Shown: positions 10,737 to 18,867 of the stretch, piece after piece
Layout: the number at the start of each line of letters is the position of its first letter
How positions within the stretch are numbered: the stretch's first letter is position 1
Assembly: GCA_027490955.1 (NCBI GenBank)
Contig: JAIXXB010000023.1
Coordinates: 1-64,000, forward strand
From: Rhodobacter sp.
GTDB lineage: Bacteria > Pseudomonadota > Alphaproteobacteria > Rhodobacterales > Rhodobacteraceae
Reading direction: 5' to 3'
DNA: 64,000 nt
Made by a program: the position numbers and the translations under genes
The notes under the pieces: model-generated
The model's database searches: none
The model's input: the letters and a program-made list of their open reading frames with translations, nothing else
What the model was told of the DNA's origin: nothing

Positions 10737-11708
10737 TTAACGGGCCCCTAGTTTTACGCCAGCCAGCGTTGCATCGATGTTATTTGCATCGACAATGCCA
10801 GGACCTGTCAGCACAGGAAACACAGGCAAATCGGTGCCAAAGTCGATGTTGGCAGCCAAAAGGCTAACGGCCAGATAGGATTGCAAATAGGGCTGCTGAT
10901 CAATCGCAAAGGCTTGTGTGCCTGCTTTGATACGGTCAAGCCCTGCTTGGTTCATATCAAAAGACCCCAATAGGGTTTTGCCACTCTTGCCGGCCTGATC
11001 GACCGCAATCGCTGCGCTATCAGCATCACCTGCGGAAATGGTAATAACGCCATCGATGGTGTCATCTTTCAACAGCTCTGCCTTGATCGCCTCGGCGACG
11101 GCGGTTGCGTCCCCAAAGCTGGTGCTGGGTAGCGGCAGTTGCGTGGCCTTGCCGCCCTTGGCCGTGATCCCATCGACAACGCCTTTGCAGCGCGCTTCGG
11201 TATTGGCTGCGCCAGGCAAGGTGTTAACGCACAGCACATTTTTCTGCCCACCATCGCCGAAATATTCGCCGCCGGCAACACCGGCCACATATTCGTCAGA
11301 GCCGACGTAATTGATCGCGCCCAGCTCGGTTGCCTTTTCTGCCCCGCCTGCGTTCATCAAGATCACTGTGATGCCAGCGGCAATGGCGTCTTTGATGGCT
11401 GGATCTTCAGCCTCTGGCACCCAGTTTGGAATGACAAGACCGTCAACTTCCATGGAAATCGCTGTGCGGATCAGTTGCACAACATCGGGGGCGAAATTGT
11501 CATAATTCACAAGGCGCAGATAGTTGACGCTGCCGCCGTTGGCTTCCACCATTGGTGTGGCATCATCGATACCTTTCTTGATGATGTTCCAAAACGCATC
11601 ATCATTTGATCCGCCAACAACCGCGATATCGGCCGCCATCGCCATGCTGCCCGCGCCGACCAGCGCAGTTGTGGCTATTGCTTTCGCCAAGGTTCTGAAA
11701 AAAGTCAT
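10737..11708 (-). CDS. Periplasmic sugar/polyol-binding protein
   Basis: The 323-residue product starts with a Sec signal peptide (MTFFRTLAKAIATTALVGAG..., likely cleavage after AMA near residue 25), then a type I periplasmic-binding fold: VVGGSNDDAFWNIIKKG, GLVIPNW, YVGSDEY, ISAGDADSAAIAV, GSFDMNQ and AIDQQPYLQSY, the typical pattern of the ribose/inositol (RbsB/IbpA) group. The ATG at 11708 has a GGAGGAG ribosome site. It is the first importer gene of the operon and sits downstream of the di-iron hydroxylase gene. The ligand is not known; inositol or a derivative is the best guess from the neighbours. Confidence 0.9.
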   Translation of the reverse strand: MTFFRTLAKAIATTALVGAGSMAMAADIAVVGGSNDDAFWNIIKKGIDDATPMVEANGGSVNYLRLVNYDNFAPDVVQLIRTAISMEVDGLVIPNWVPEAEDPAIKDAIAAGITVILMNAGGAEKATELGAINYVGSDEYVAGVAGGEYFGDGGQKNVLCVNTLPGAANTEARCKGVVDGITAKGGKATQLPLPSTSFGDATAVAEAIKAELLKDDTIDGVITISAGDADSAAIAVDQAGKSGKTLLGSFDMNQAGLDRIKAGTQAFAIDQQPYLQSYLAVSLLAANIDFGTDLPVFPVLTGPGIVDANNIDATLAGVKLGAR

Positions 11709-11796
11709 CCGTATCTCCTCCCTTTACGCCCACTATGGGCAGATTGTTGCAAGCTTTCCGCCAAGCCAGCCTCCCAGCTGGACCCCTGCGGTCGTT

Positions 11797-12816
11797 TCAA
11801 CGCGCAATTTTTGCCTTGGCATTCATGCGCGCTTTCTTTGCCTCGAACCGGGCCTGCATTTGCGCATCCCCTTCCTTCGAGCCATCGTGGAAATAGCCAA
11901 ACCATTTATCCAAAGGGATCAACCCATCGCCGCCATAGTTCACTTCGAAATACTTGTGGTGCAGGTAATGGGCATAGGCGTGGCTATCTAAGGTTTTGCC
12001 TTCAGTCAGTTCCAGCTTGTCAAAGCCGATATGACCATTCACCGCGCCAAACCCCGCAAGATGCAACTGATACAACGCAAGCAGGGGGTTGGACGGGATC
12101 AGCAGATGCCAAAAGGCGACGGCATGATACAGAAACCCTTCCACAGGGTGCATCGACAGTGATGACCATGGGCTGGGGTTGACCGAATTGTGATGCACTG
12201 AATGCACCCATTTATAAAGAAACGGCACATGGATCAGGCGGTGGATGCAAAAGAAATGCACCTCGTGAATGGCGGGGCTGATAAGGGCAAGGACGACCAG
12301 CCAAGGCCAGTGCGTCTCCCACGGAAGCCAAACCGCCCATGTGTTGGCAAAGGCCCAGAGGAACAGCACTTCTACCAGCGTCCAAAGCGGGATCGAGAAA
12401 AAGAACGTTCGTAGGAAATTGTCGATATTTTGCGATTTGAACCAAAATACGTCCGATGGCTGATCGGCGGGGAATTTCCCGTTATATTTGAACCGTGTGC
12501 CCTGCTTTTTGCGGACATACCAAAACAGCTCGACTGCGCCATAAAAGACGAAAATCGCCGCCGCGTTGACGGCATACAGCCATAGCGCCCAGCCCCAAGA
12601 CAGGGTCTGCATCGTTGTAAATTCGGGGATGACAAAGAACCACCAGATCAACGCCGTCGCCATGTGAAAGGCATTCCAAGGCCATAGATATTCTGGCAGC
12701 CAAGCCAGAACTTTGGGCAGGGAAAACGGGCGGCGCCAAAAGGGGGCCACATCCAATTTTTCGTTGGGTGCCCAATCGCCGCGTTTGTTGCGGGTACCAA
12801 ACGAAAGGTCATCCAT
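11797..12816 (-). CDS. Membrane di-iron fatty acid hydroxylase / sterol desaturase family protein
   Basis: I place the start at ATG 12816 (ribosome site AAAGGA), giving 339 residues; an upstream ATG at 12888 would overlap most of the preceding small gene. There are about four to five hydrophobic helices and the histidine clusters HEVHFFCIHRLIH, HSVHH and HYLHHKYF, with a further His at NGHIGF, which ligate the di-iron centre in this family. Members hydroxylate or desaturate lipids, carotenoids or alkyl chains using O2. Presence in an importer operon with a Rieske ferredoxin suggests oxidation of the imported compound or of a membrane lipid; the substrate is unknown. Confidence 0.88.
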   Translation of the reverse strand: MDDLSFGTRNKRGDWAPNEKLDVAPFWRRPFSLPKVLAWLPEYLWPWNAFHMATALIWWFFVIPEFTTMQTLSWGWALWLYAVNAAAIFVFYGAVELFWYVRKKQGTRFKYNGKFPADQPSDVFWFKSQNIDNFLRTFFFSIPLWTLVEVLFLWAFANTWAVWLPWETHWPWLVVLALISPAIHEVHFFCIHRLIHVPFLYKWVHSVHHNSVNPSPWSSLSMHPVEGFLYHAVAFWHLLIPSNPLLALYQLHLAGFGAVNGHIGFDKLELTEGKTLDSHAYAHYLHHKYFEVNYGGDGLIPLDKWFGYFHDGSKEGDAQMQARFEAKKARMNAKAKIAR

Positions 12817-13030
12817 GACTTTGTCCTTTGCGATCTGTCCACGCGTTAGGGTGCAAAGGATCGTCGCCCCAAGCGATGGGAACGCCAAATTTTGCGCCTT
12901 GCGGGCGGTGGGTGTTTTGGTTTTGGCGGTCAGCCGCTTCTAGCCGCGCCAACCGTTCTTCAGGCGACTTAAAGGGTTTGTTCCAGATTCGATCAAGAAT
13001 AGAATGTCTGTTTACAATTTTTTGTATCAT
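12809..13030 (-). CDS. Small conserved-looking 73-residue protein upstream of the hydroxylase
   Basis: An open frame ending in TGA at 12809-12811, overlapping the hydroxylase start by 8 bases (ATGGATGA), which fits translational coupling. The sequence from about residue 10 (ILDRIWNKPFKSPEERLARL) looks like a real polar, partly helical soluble protein ending in WGDDPLHPNAWTDRKGQ. No family is recognised. Start sites at 13030 or 13039 are both possible and lie in the putative regulator-binding region, so the start is uncertain. Confidence 0.5.
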   Translation of the reverse strand: MIQKIVNRHSILDRIWNKPFKSPEERLARLEAADRQNQNTHRPQGAKFGVPIAWGDDPLHPNAWTDRKGQSHG

Positions 13031-13049
13031 TCGTATCATTTGCTGCAGA

Positions 13050-13063
13050 AAAAGATATCTTTT
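13050..13063. promoter_or_regulatory. Candidate LacI-type operator palindrome
   Basis: A perfect 14-bp palindrome AAAAGATATCTTTT lies 8 bases before the TTG start of the LacI gene. It is flanked by two direct GTATCATT copies (13024-13031 and 13033-13040) and one inverted copy (TGATAC, 13063-13068). The position in the divergent spacer between the LacI gene and the hydroxylase operon fits control of both directions by that regulator. No binding data. Confidence 0.45.
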
Positions 13064-13071
13064 GATACAGG

Positions 13072-14106
13072 TTGACCTTGTCTCGTCCCACAATTCGCGC
13101 TTTAGCCGCCGAGGCTGGCGTTTCTGTTGCCACTGTTAACCGTGTGCTGGCGGGGGCAAGCGGTGTGCGCGCGCCCACGCAAGCGCTTGTGCAGGACGCG
13201 GCAGCGCGCATCGGCTTTTATGGGTTGGGGGCCATAACGGCGCGTGTGGCCGCCGCTCGGCCAAAACTGCGACTAGGCGCGCTGCTTTTGCAACCGCACC
13301 GCCCGTTTTACCAGAACGTCGCCGCAGCTCTGCGCCGCGCGGCGAGTGAGCAAACCGACGCTGAAATCGATCTGCGGATAGAGTTTTTGGAAGATATCTC
13401 GCCGCAATCCACATCCGAGCGTCTGCGCGCTTTGGCGCTGGACTGCCATGCCATTTGCGTGACCTCGGCAGTGCATCCTGTGGTGATGGATGCCGTTGCC
13501 CAGACCCAAGCGCAGGGCGTGCATGTCTTTGCGCTGATCTCGCAGCTCTCAGCCACTGGGCAGGTGCATTACGTTGGGCAGGACAATTGGAAAGTGGGGC
13601 GCACGGCGGCTTGGGCTTTTCATCATATTTGCAAAGCGCCCGGAAAAGTTGGCATCTTGCTGGGCAACCCGCGCTACCGCAACCAAGAAATGAACGAGGC
13701 GGGGTTTCGTTCCTATTTTCGCGAACACGCGGCGGGATTTACGCTGCTAGAACCGCTGGTTACGTTCGAATCGTCGGCCGTCGCACAGGAAATGACCGAG
13801 CGCTTGTTGGAACAAAATCCCGATCTTGCGGGACTCTATATTTCTGGCGGCGGTATCAGTGGTGTTTTGGCTGCGCTTCGCAATGTGGGTAGGCCTGACG
13901 GGCTGGTCACAGTCGGTTATGATCTAACCGAGGTGACGCGCGCCGCCTTGCTGGACGGAACGCTGACCCTCGTCATCTCGCACCCGCTGGATCAATTGGC
14001 ACGCGCCGCAATTGGCGGTATGGCGCGGGCTGTTTTGCAGGCAGATTCACGCGCAGCCACGACGACCATCGCCCCTTTCGAGCTGTTTACGCGAGAGAAC
14101 CTGTAG
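13072..14106 (+). CDS. LacI-family regulator of the 6-13 kb operon
   Basis: The 344-residue protein has a LacI helix-turn-helix (TIRALAAEAGVSVATVNRVL, residues about 7-26) and a sugar-binding effector domain (LGALLLQPHRPFYQNV onward) with the ISGGGISGVLAAL and TVGYDLTEVTRAALLDGTL patterns of the RbsB-like fold. There is no ATG; TTG 13072 or TTG 13078 must be used, and the AGG at 13069 is better spaced for 13078. It diverges from the hydroxylase/importer operon and is its likely local regulator. The inducer is probably the imported sugar or polyol. Confidence 0.88.
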   Translation: MTLSRPTIRALAAEAGVSVATVNRVLAGASGVRAPTQALVQDAAARIGFYGLGAITARVAAARPKLRLGALLLQPHRPFYQNVAAALRRAASEQTDAEIDLRIEFLEDISPQSTSERLRALALDCHAICVTSAVHPVVMDAVAQTQAQGVHVFALISQLSATGQVHYVGQDNWKVGRTAAWAFHHICKAPGKVGILLGNPRYRNQEMNEAGFRSYFREHAAGFTLLEPLVTFESSAVAQEMTERLLEQNPDLAGLYISGGGISGVLAALRNVGRPDGLVTVGYDLTEVTRAALLDGTLTLVISHPLDQLARAAIGGMARAVLQADSRAATTTIAPFELFTRENL

Positions 14107-14303
14107 TCAACAGAAATTGCGCTTAAGCCAGTGATTTCAACTTGAGGGTGACGTCCAGTTGCACCCATAGCAATTATTGTGATTTTGCTTTCAGGACTGC
14201 ATCAATCCATGCACTGCAAGCCAATTGACAAAAATCCCTGCAGGATGTTCGGTGGCATAAAGAAAATCATCCTGACTAATCTATCGGATCGGAGTTCAGG
14301 CCT

Positions 14304-15170
14304 ATGTCGTTTCGACCACCACAGACTTATGAAGAGCTGATCAAACTGATCCATGACCGTTTCGATGACATGTCGAAGTCGTATCAAAAAATCGCGGTCT
14401 ATCTCACGCAAAATCCCAACGATGTCGCGGTGTTGTCAGTAAATGCGATCGGTGGAAAGTGCGGTATTCATGCGTCCAGTTTTGTTCGATACGCACAGTC
14501 GCTGGGCTACAAGGGCTTCAAGGACTTGCAGTTGGTATTCCAAAGGCGTCTTACGACCGCCGCTCCTGGGTTCGATGCAAGAGTGCGCGCGCTGGAGACG
14601 GAACTTGGTGGTGTCCGCGAAGGTGAAATTGCATTTCTTGCTGACCTCGTAGCGCGAGACGTTGCTTCATTACAAGAGCTTTTGGGAAGCGTAGACCCTG
14701 CGGCCATGGCAACGGCGGCCGATTTGATGGAAGCTGCGGATACGGTTTACTTAATTGGGCAACTTCGTGCAGCGCCTGTCGTCGATCTACTGCGCTATGT
14801 TTTGACGATGCTTGGCAAAAGAACAGTGCTACTTGACACAAGCGGCGGTCTAGCAACCCACATGGCGAAAGTCGCGCGAAGCACGGACGTTCTCTTGGTC
14901 GTGTCTTTCCGCTTTTACGCAACCGAGGTGGTGAACGTTGCCGAGGAAACTGCGGCGCGGGGCGTGCCGATCATTGCTTTGACGGATAGTACGCTTTCCC
15001 CCTATGCCAAGCTGGCAAAAATCCTGTTTGCCGTGCCAGAACATGAATATACTTTCTCGCGAAGCTTGGCTGCACCGATGTGTCTCGCCCAAGCTCTTTG
15101 TGTGGCACTGGCGGCGCGCTTGCAAGAGAATAGCAAGGCGCCGCGCATTCCTGTTGTGACAGGCCCTTAA
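14304..15170 (+). CDS. MurR/RpiR-family regulator with SIS domain (IolR-like)
   Basis: The 288-residue protein starts with an RpiR helix-turn-helix domain (about 1-80; YQKIAVYLTQNPNDVAVLS and CGIHASSFVRYAQSLGYKGF). A SIS sugar-phosphate-binding domain follows (about 130-260; ADTVYLIGQLRAAPVVDLLR and VLLVVSFRFYATEVV). In alphaproteobacteria, RpiR proteins beside iol genes regulate inositol catabolism. Its 3' end overlaps the convergent SDR gene by 4 bases. The palindromes at 18831 and 26105 are candidate targets. Confidence 0.9.
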   Translation: MSFRPPQTYEELIKLIHDRFDDMSKSYQKIAVYLTQNPNDVAVLSVNAIGGKCGIHASSFVRYAQSLGYKGFKDLQLVFQRRLTTAAPGFDARVRALETELGGVREGEIAFLADLVARDVASLQELLGSVDPAAMATAADLMEAADTVYLIGQLRAAPVVDLLRYVLTMLGKRTVLLDTSGGLATHMAKVARSTDVLLVVSFRFYATEVVNVAEETAARGVPIIALTDSTLSPYAKLAKILFAVPEHEYTFSRSLAAPMCLAQALCVALAARLQENSKAPRIPVVTGP

Positions 15171-15994
15171 AGCTGCATCGGCCCTTTTGGAATAGGCATA
15201 CCTTCTGCCACCGCGCCCCAGACGGATTGGTCGAAATTTACAATTGCGCCCGTCATCAAACCCGCATCGTCTGATACCAGAAAGTTTACCGCGCGCGCAG
15301 CCTCTGCGGGATCAACAAGCCGTCCGAAGGGTAGGGCAGCGGCAGCCTTGGCTTCCCAGTCTGGGTCGCCGCCGTCGGCCTGAATTTCGCGTTCGTGGTC
15401 CGAGGCCATCCAGCCAACGTTGAGCTGGTTCACGCGGATGCGGTTGGCCATAACGGAAAAAGCCGTGTTCGCGGTAAGCGTGGTCAAAGCGCCTTTGCTG
15501 GCGCAATAGGCATTGATGAAGGGCTGACCTGCAAGGGCGGAAATCGACCCGATGTTACAGATTGCGCCCTGAATGCCCTTGGCAATCATCAAACGGATCG
15601 CTTCTTGCATCAGGAAATAGGGGCCGCGCACGTTCGTGTTGAACAAGGCATCAAAAGTCTCGGGCGAGGTATCGATGATCGTGCCCCGCGCAGTCGAGGC
15701 CCCGGCATTCACAAGAACGTCAATACGGCCAAACAATCGGTCTGTTTCGGCGATGACCGAGCGGCAGTCTTCGACCTGCGCAAAATCTGCTTTCAGGAAA
15801 TGCGCGGGGATAGCATGTGCCTGCGCGATCTCTTGCGCAACCTGTGCGCCCCTTTCAGAATTCCGCCCCGTTATGACGACGCCTTTTGCGCCTGCCGCCG
15901 CCAGCCTGCGAGCAATGGCAGCGCCCAGCCCTTGCGTGGCGCCGGTGACGACGCAGACCTTTCCGTCCATCCGGTTTCCCGAAAACGGTGTCAT
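15167..15994 (-). CDS. Short-chain dehydrogenase/reductase
   Basis: A 275-residue SDR: the nucleotide-binding TGATQGLGAAIARRL (about 18-32), the NAG-type motif VLVNAGAS (about 93), the catalytic Ser in CNIGSISALAG (about 147-151) and YCASK (about 160-164) with Tyr and Lys. It probably oxidises or reduces a polyol or keto intermediate with NAD(P). Its ATG overlaps the iolE stop (ATGA), so it is the third gene of the iolD-iolE-SDR operon. It may replace one of the missing downstream iol steps; the substrate is unknown. Confidence 0.9.
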   Translation of the reverse strand: MTPFSGNRMDGKVCVVTGATQGLGAAIARRLAAAGAKGVVITGRNSERGAQVAQEIAQAHAIPAHFLKADFAQVEDCRSVIAETDRLFGRIDVLVNAGASTARGTIIDTSPETFDALFNTNVRGPYFLMQEAIRLMIAKGIQGAICNIGSISALAGQPFINAYCASKGALTTLTANTAFSVMANRIRVNQLNVGWMASDHEREIQADGGDPDWEAKAAAALPFGRLVDPAEAARAVNFLVSDDAGLMTGAIVNFDQSVWGAVAEGMPIPKGPMQL

Positions 15995-16884
15995 TGCACC
16001 ACCTCATACCCAGCGGCGGCCATTACGCGCAGCAGTTCCTTGTGGCCTTTTTTCGCCATGTCGAGAGGGGGAGATACTTTGGGGTCTTGTTCTGCTTCCA
16101 CAACGAACCAGCCCTCGTATCCTTTGGACGCTAGCGCTTTGACAATCGCTTCAAAATCCAGCGAGCCATCGCCAGGCACGGTAAAGGCGCCTTTGACAAC
16201 CGCGTCGAGGAAGGATTCCTTTTCCCTGTCCAACCCATCAACCACGCTGCGCCTTATGTCCTTGGTATGGACATGGGTGATCCGCTTCCAGTGGTTTTCA
16301 ATCACGCGCAGATTGTCACCGCCTGCAAATGCCATGTGGCCCGCGTCGAATAGCAGCGGCACGGTCGAATGTTTCATCAATAGATCAAGCTCGGCTTCGG
16401 TTTCAATGGCTGCGGCCATATGGTGGTGATAGCTGATGGACATGCCGCCCTTCGCACACCAATCGGCAAAGTCGCTGATCTTTCGGCCATAGACTGCAAT
16501 TTCGGCCTCGGTCAGCTTGGGCTTGGTTGACAGCGGGGCCGACTTGGTGCCCTGAACCGAGCGCGCAGTTTCCCCATAGACGATGCAGGGCGCCTTGGCA
16601 GCCTTGAAGAAGGCATGTTGCTGGGCGATGCGGTCTTTCTCGACCTCAATGTCACCATCCAGAAGCAGTCCAGAGAACCAGCCGCCGCACACCGAGATTC
16701 CATACTTCGACAGAATCGGCCCAAGTTCGGCCATATCCATTGGGAAGCGGCGCCCTGTTTCCATACCCGTAAAACCAGCAACGGATGCTTGCCGCAAACA
16801 CTCCTCTAGGCTGACATCATCCGACAATTCGGCCAGATCATCGTTCCACCATGCGATGGGGGCAATTCCAAGTTTCGCTTTCAT
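15991..16884 (-). CDS. iolE: Inosose dehydratase
   Basis: The 297-residue TIM-barrel protein of the IolE/MocC family dehydrates 2-keto-myo-inositol to 3D-(3,5/4)-trihydroxycyclohexane-1,2-dione. Signature stretches are GIAPIAWWNDDLAEL at the N-terminus, GFTGMETGRRFPMD, the metal-ligand regions SYHHHMAAAIETEAEL, LLFDAGHMAF (Asp, His), THVHTKDIRR and the final FVVEAEQDP (Glu). The length equals the family norm. It lies 2 bases after iolD and overlaps the SDR gene. Cytoplasmic. Confidence 0.94.
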   Translation of the reverse strand: MKAKLGIAPIAWWNDDLAELSDDVSLEECLRQASVAGFTGMETGRRFPMDMAELGPILSKYGISVCGGWFSGLLLDGDIEVEKDRIAQQHAFFKAAKAPCIVYGETARSVQGTKSAPLSTKPKLTEAEIAVYGRKISDFADWCAKGGMSISYHHHMAAAIETEAELDLLMKHSTVPLLFDAGHMAFAGGDNLRVIENHWKRITHVHTKDIRRSVVDGLDREKESFLDAVVKGAFTVPGDGSLDFEAIVKALASKGYEGWFVVEAEQDPKVSPPLDMAKKGHKELLRVMAAAGYEVVQ

Positions 16885-16886
16885 TT

Positions 16887-18758
16887 TTATACTCCAACGC
16901 GCTGCTTTGCGCGAATTTCAATTTGGCTTTCACGGGCTTTGTTCACCGTTTCGCGCTCTGAAACTTCTGGCACGCCGACATCCCAGTCTGCATCGCCTGG
17001 CACCCAAGCATACGCGTCGGTTACGATGGTGATAACGGTGGTGCGATCCGTGGTCTTTGCCCATTCGAGTGCGGACTCAAGATCGGCCAGACTTGCGCAG
17101 GCCCGCGTCGCCGCACCCATCGCCGCGGCATGTTGGGCAAAGTCGACATGCACGGGATTGTCTTTGTCTTTGATCCGACAGTCTTTCAGAAGGTTGTTAA
17201 AGCCGGGCACCCCTTTGAATTGCTGAAGGCGCGATATCACCGCATAGCCGCCATTGTCACATACAATCACGATCATCTTATGGCCCGTAAGCACAGTCGA
17301 ATAAATGTCCGAGTTCATCATCATATAGGTGCCATCGCCCAACATGACTATCGGCGTCCCGCCAACAGCCCCGGGGCCGTCTTGCGCCATGGCGCATCCC
17401 CAACCTGCCGCGATTTCGTAGCCCATGCAGGAAAATCCGAATTCAAGATCAAAGGTGTTTGGAGATTTGACGCGCCAACCTTTCATGACTTCGCCCGGAA
17501 CACCTCCGGCCGCCGCGATGAGGGTATCCTTTTCACCTGCCAAGGTGTTCACGACGTTCACAACCTGTGCGTAGGTTGGCACTGGCGTGTTCGTAGGGGC
17601 TTGATGCTTGTCTAGAAGCGCATTCCAGTCGGCAAACAGCTCTTTGGCATGGGTCATGTGACCCGCCGGTGCTGTCCACGCGCCCAGGTGTTCATCAAGG
17701 TCTGCAATGCCTTCCAAGGCGTCGCAAACGACAGCCAGCGCCCTGTGCTTTAACGCATCGGCACGTGCCGCATTGATGGAGATGAACTGCGCATCCTTTG
17801 CGAAGGCAGTCCACGACCCCGTTGTGAAATCCATCAGACGTGTTCCGATGGCTAGAATGACGTCTGCTTCGGCGGCGAGTGCGTTTGCAGACGTTGATCC
17901 AACGATGCCAATCGGTCCCGCATGAACAGGGTGATTGTGGGTCAGCGTGCCCTTGCCAGCAATGGTCTCGACCACTGGGATGCCACGTTCAGCAGCAAAT
18001 TTCGCGAGCGACTCTTCTGCCCCAGAGTATCTAACCCCACCGCCTGAAATAATAAGAGGCTTTTTCGCGGCGCGCAAAATAGCTGCTGCTGCCTCGGTTG
18101 CTTTACGGTCGGGCCGCGGGCGGGGAATGGCCCAGAGCCGCTCTTCAAAGAATTCCACGGGATAATCGAAAGCAAGCTCTTGCGTGTCCTGCGGCAAGGC
18201 AAGAAAAGCTGGACCACAGTCGGCTGGGTCAAGCATGGCTCCCATCGCCTGTGGCAGCGACTGGAGTATCTGCGCGGGGTGGGTGATCCGATCCCAATAA
18301 CGTGTCACTGATTTGAAGGCATCGTTCACGGTAATGGTTGGATTCCCATAGTGTTCGACCTGCTGCATCACGGGATCTGGGATGCGATTGGTAAAGGAAT
18401 CCCCCGCAATCAGCAGAACTGGTAGCCTGTTTGCATGTGCCGTGCCAGCGGCGGTGACCATGTTAAGCGCGCCAGGTCCGATCGAAGAGGTCGCGATCAT
18501 GATCTGCCGACGCCGTTTGGCCTTTGCATAGCCTATAGCTGCCAAAGCCATGGACTGTTCGTTCTGTCCGCGCCACGTTGGCAATTTGTCTTGCACAGCC
18601 TCGAGTGCTTCGGAAAGGCAGGTGACGTTTCCGTGGCCGAAAATACCGAAAACCCCTCCGAACAAAGGCACGCGCTCGCCGTCAATCTCTGTCATTTGCA
18701 CTGTTAGCCATTTGACCAAAGCCTGCGCCATTGTGAGGCGAATAGTTGTGCGGTTCAT
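16887..18758 (-). CDS. iolD: 3D-(3,5/4)-trihydroxycyclohexane-1,2-dione acylhydrolase
   Basis: A 623-residue thiamine-diphosphate enzyme with three domains: N-terminal Pyr domain (VFGIFGHGNVTCLSEAL), central TPP_enzyme_M-like domain (PLIISGGGVRYSGAEESLAK) and C-terminal PP domain with the ThDP/Mg motif GDGTYMMMNSDIYSTVL...CDNGGY. IolD opens the cyclitol ring, giving 5-deoxy-glucuronate in the standard pathway. It is the first gene of the minus-strand operon. Its start at 18758 has a GGAGAGGGAGA ribosome region, and it is divergent from iolG across a 109-base regulatory spacer. Confidence 0.95.
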   Translation of the reverse strand: MNRTTIRLTMAQALVKWLTVQMTEIDGERVPLFGGVFGIFGHGNVTCLSEALEAVQDKLPTWRGQNEQSMALAAIGYAKAKRRRQIMIATSSIGPGALNMVTAAGTAHANRLPVLLIAGDSFTNRIPDPVMQQVEHYGNPTITVNDAFKSVTRYWDRITHPAQILQSLPQAMGAMLDPADCGPAFLALPQDTQELAFDYPVEFFEERLWAIPRPRPDRKATEAAAAILRAAKKPLIISGGGVRYSGAEESLAKFAAERGIPVVETIAGKGTLTHNHPVHAGPIGIVGSTSANALAAEADVILAIGTRLMDFTTGSWTAFAKDAQFISINAARADALKHRALAVVCDALEGIADLDEHLGAWTAPAGHMTHAKELFADWNALLDKHQAPTNTPVPTYAQVVNVVNTLAGEKDTLIAAAGGVPGEVMKGWRVKSPNTFDLEFGFSCMGYEIAAGWGCAMAQDGPGAVGGTPIVMLGDGTYMMMNSDIYSTVLTGHKMIVIVCDNGGYAVISRLQQFKGVPGFNNLLKDCRIKDKDNPVHVDFAQHAAAMGAATRACASLADLESALEWAKTTDRTTVITIVTDAYAWVPGDADWDVGVPEVSERETVNKARESQIEIRAKQRVGV

Positions 18759-18811
18759 CCCTGTCTCCCTCTCCTTGTCACATCTGCGAACTTAACCGCA
18801 TGCATTATCTG

Positions 18812-18840
18812 TTGACAATACCTAATTAACGCAATGAATA
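18812..18840 (+). promoter_or_regulatory. Promoter of the plus-strand iolG operon
   Basis: A consensus -35 TTGACA (18812-18817) and a weak -10 TGAATA (18835-18840) are separated by 17 bases, 28 bases upstream of the iolG ATG, which has a GGGAGG ribosome site. The -10 overlaps the palindrome at 18831-18844, so binding there should block transcription. Confidence 0.55.
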
Positions 18841-18844
18841 TTGC
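18831..18844. promoter_or_regulatory. Candidate operator GCAATGAATATTGC
   Basis: A 14-base interrupted palindrome (GCAAT-N4-ATTGC) in the iolD/iolG divergent spacer. The same motif with one base changed in the spacer, GCAATGAAAATTGC, precedes the xylose-type importer at 26105-26118. The recurrence upstream of two transcripts of one locus, with an RpiR regulator adjacent, suggests a shared operator. Confidence 0.5.
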
Positions 18845-18867
18845 CTAACTGAATTGGGAGGAAAACC

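Noticed and set aside
15395-16429. Long plus-strand frame across SDR and iolE
   Set aside because: It is antisense to two well-supported genes, crosses their boundary and shows no family similarity.
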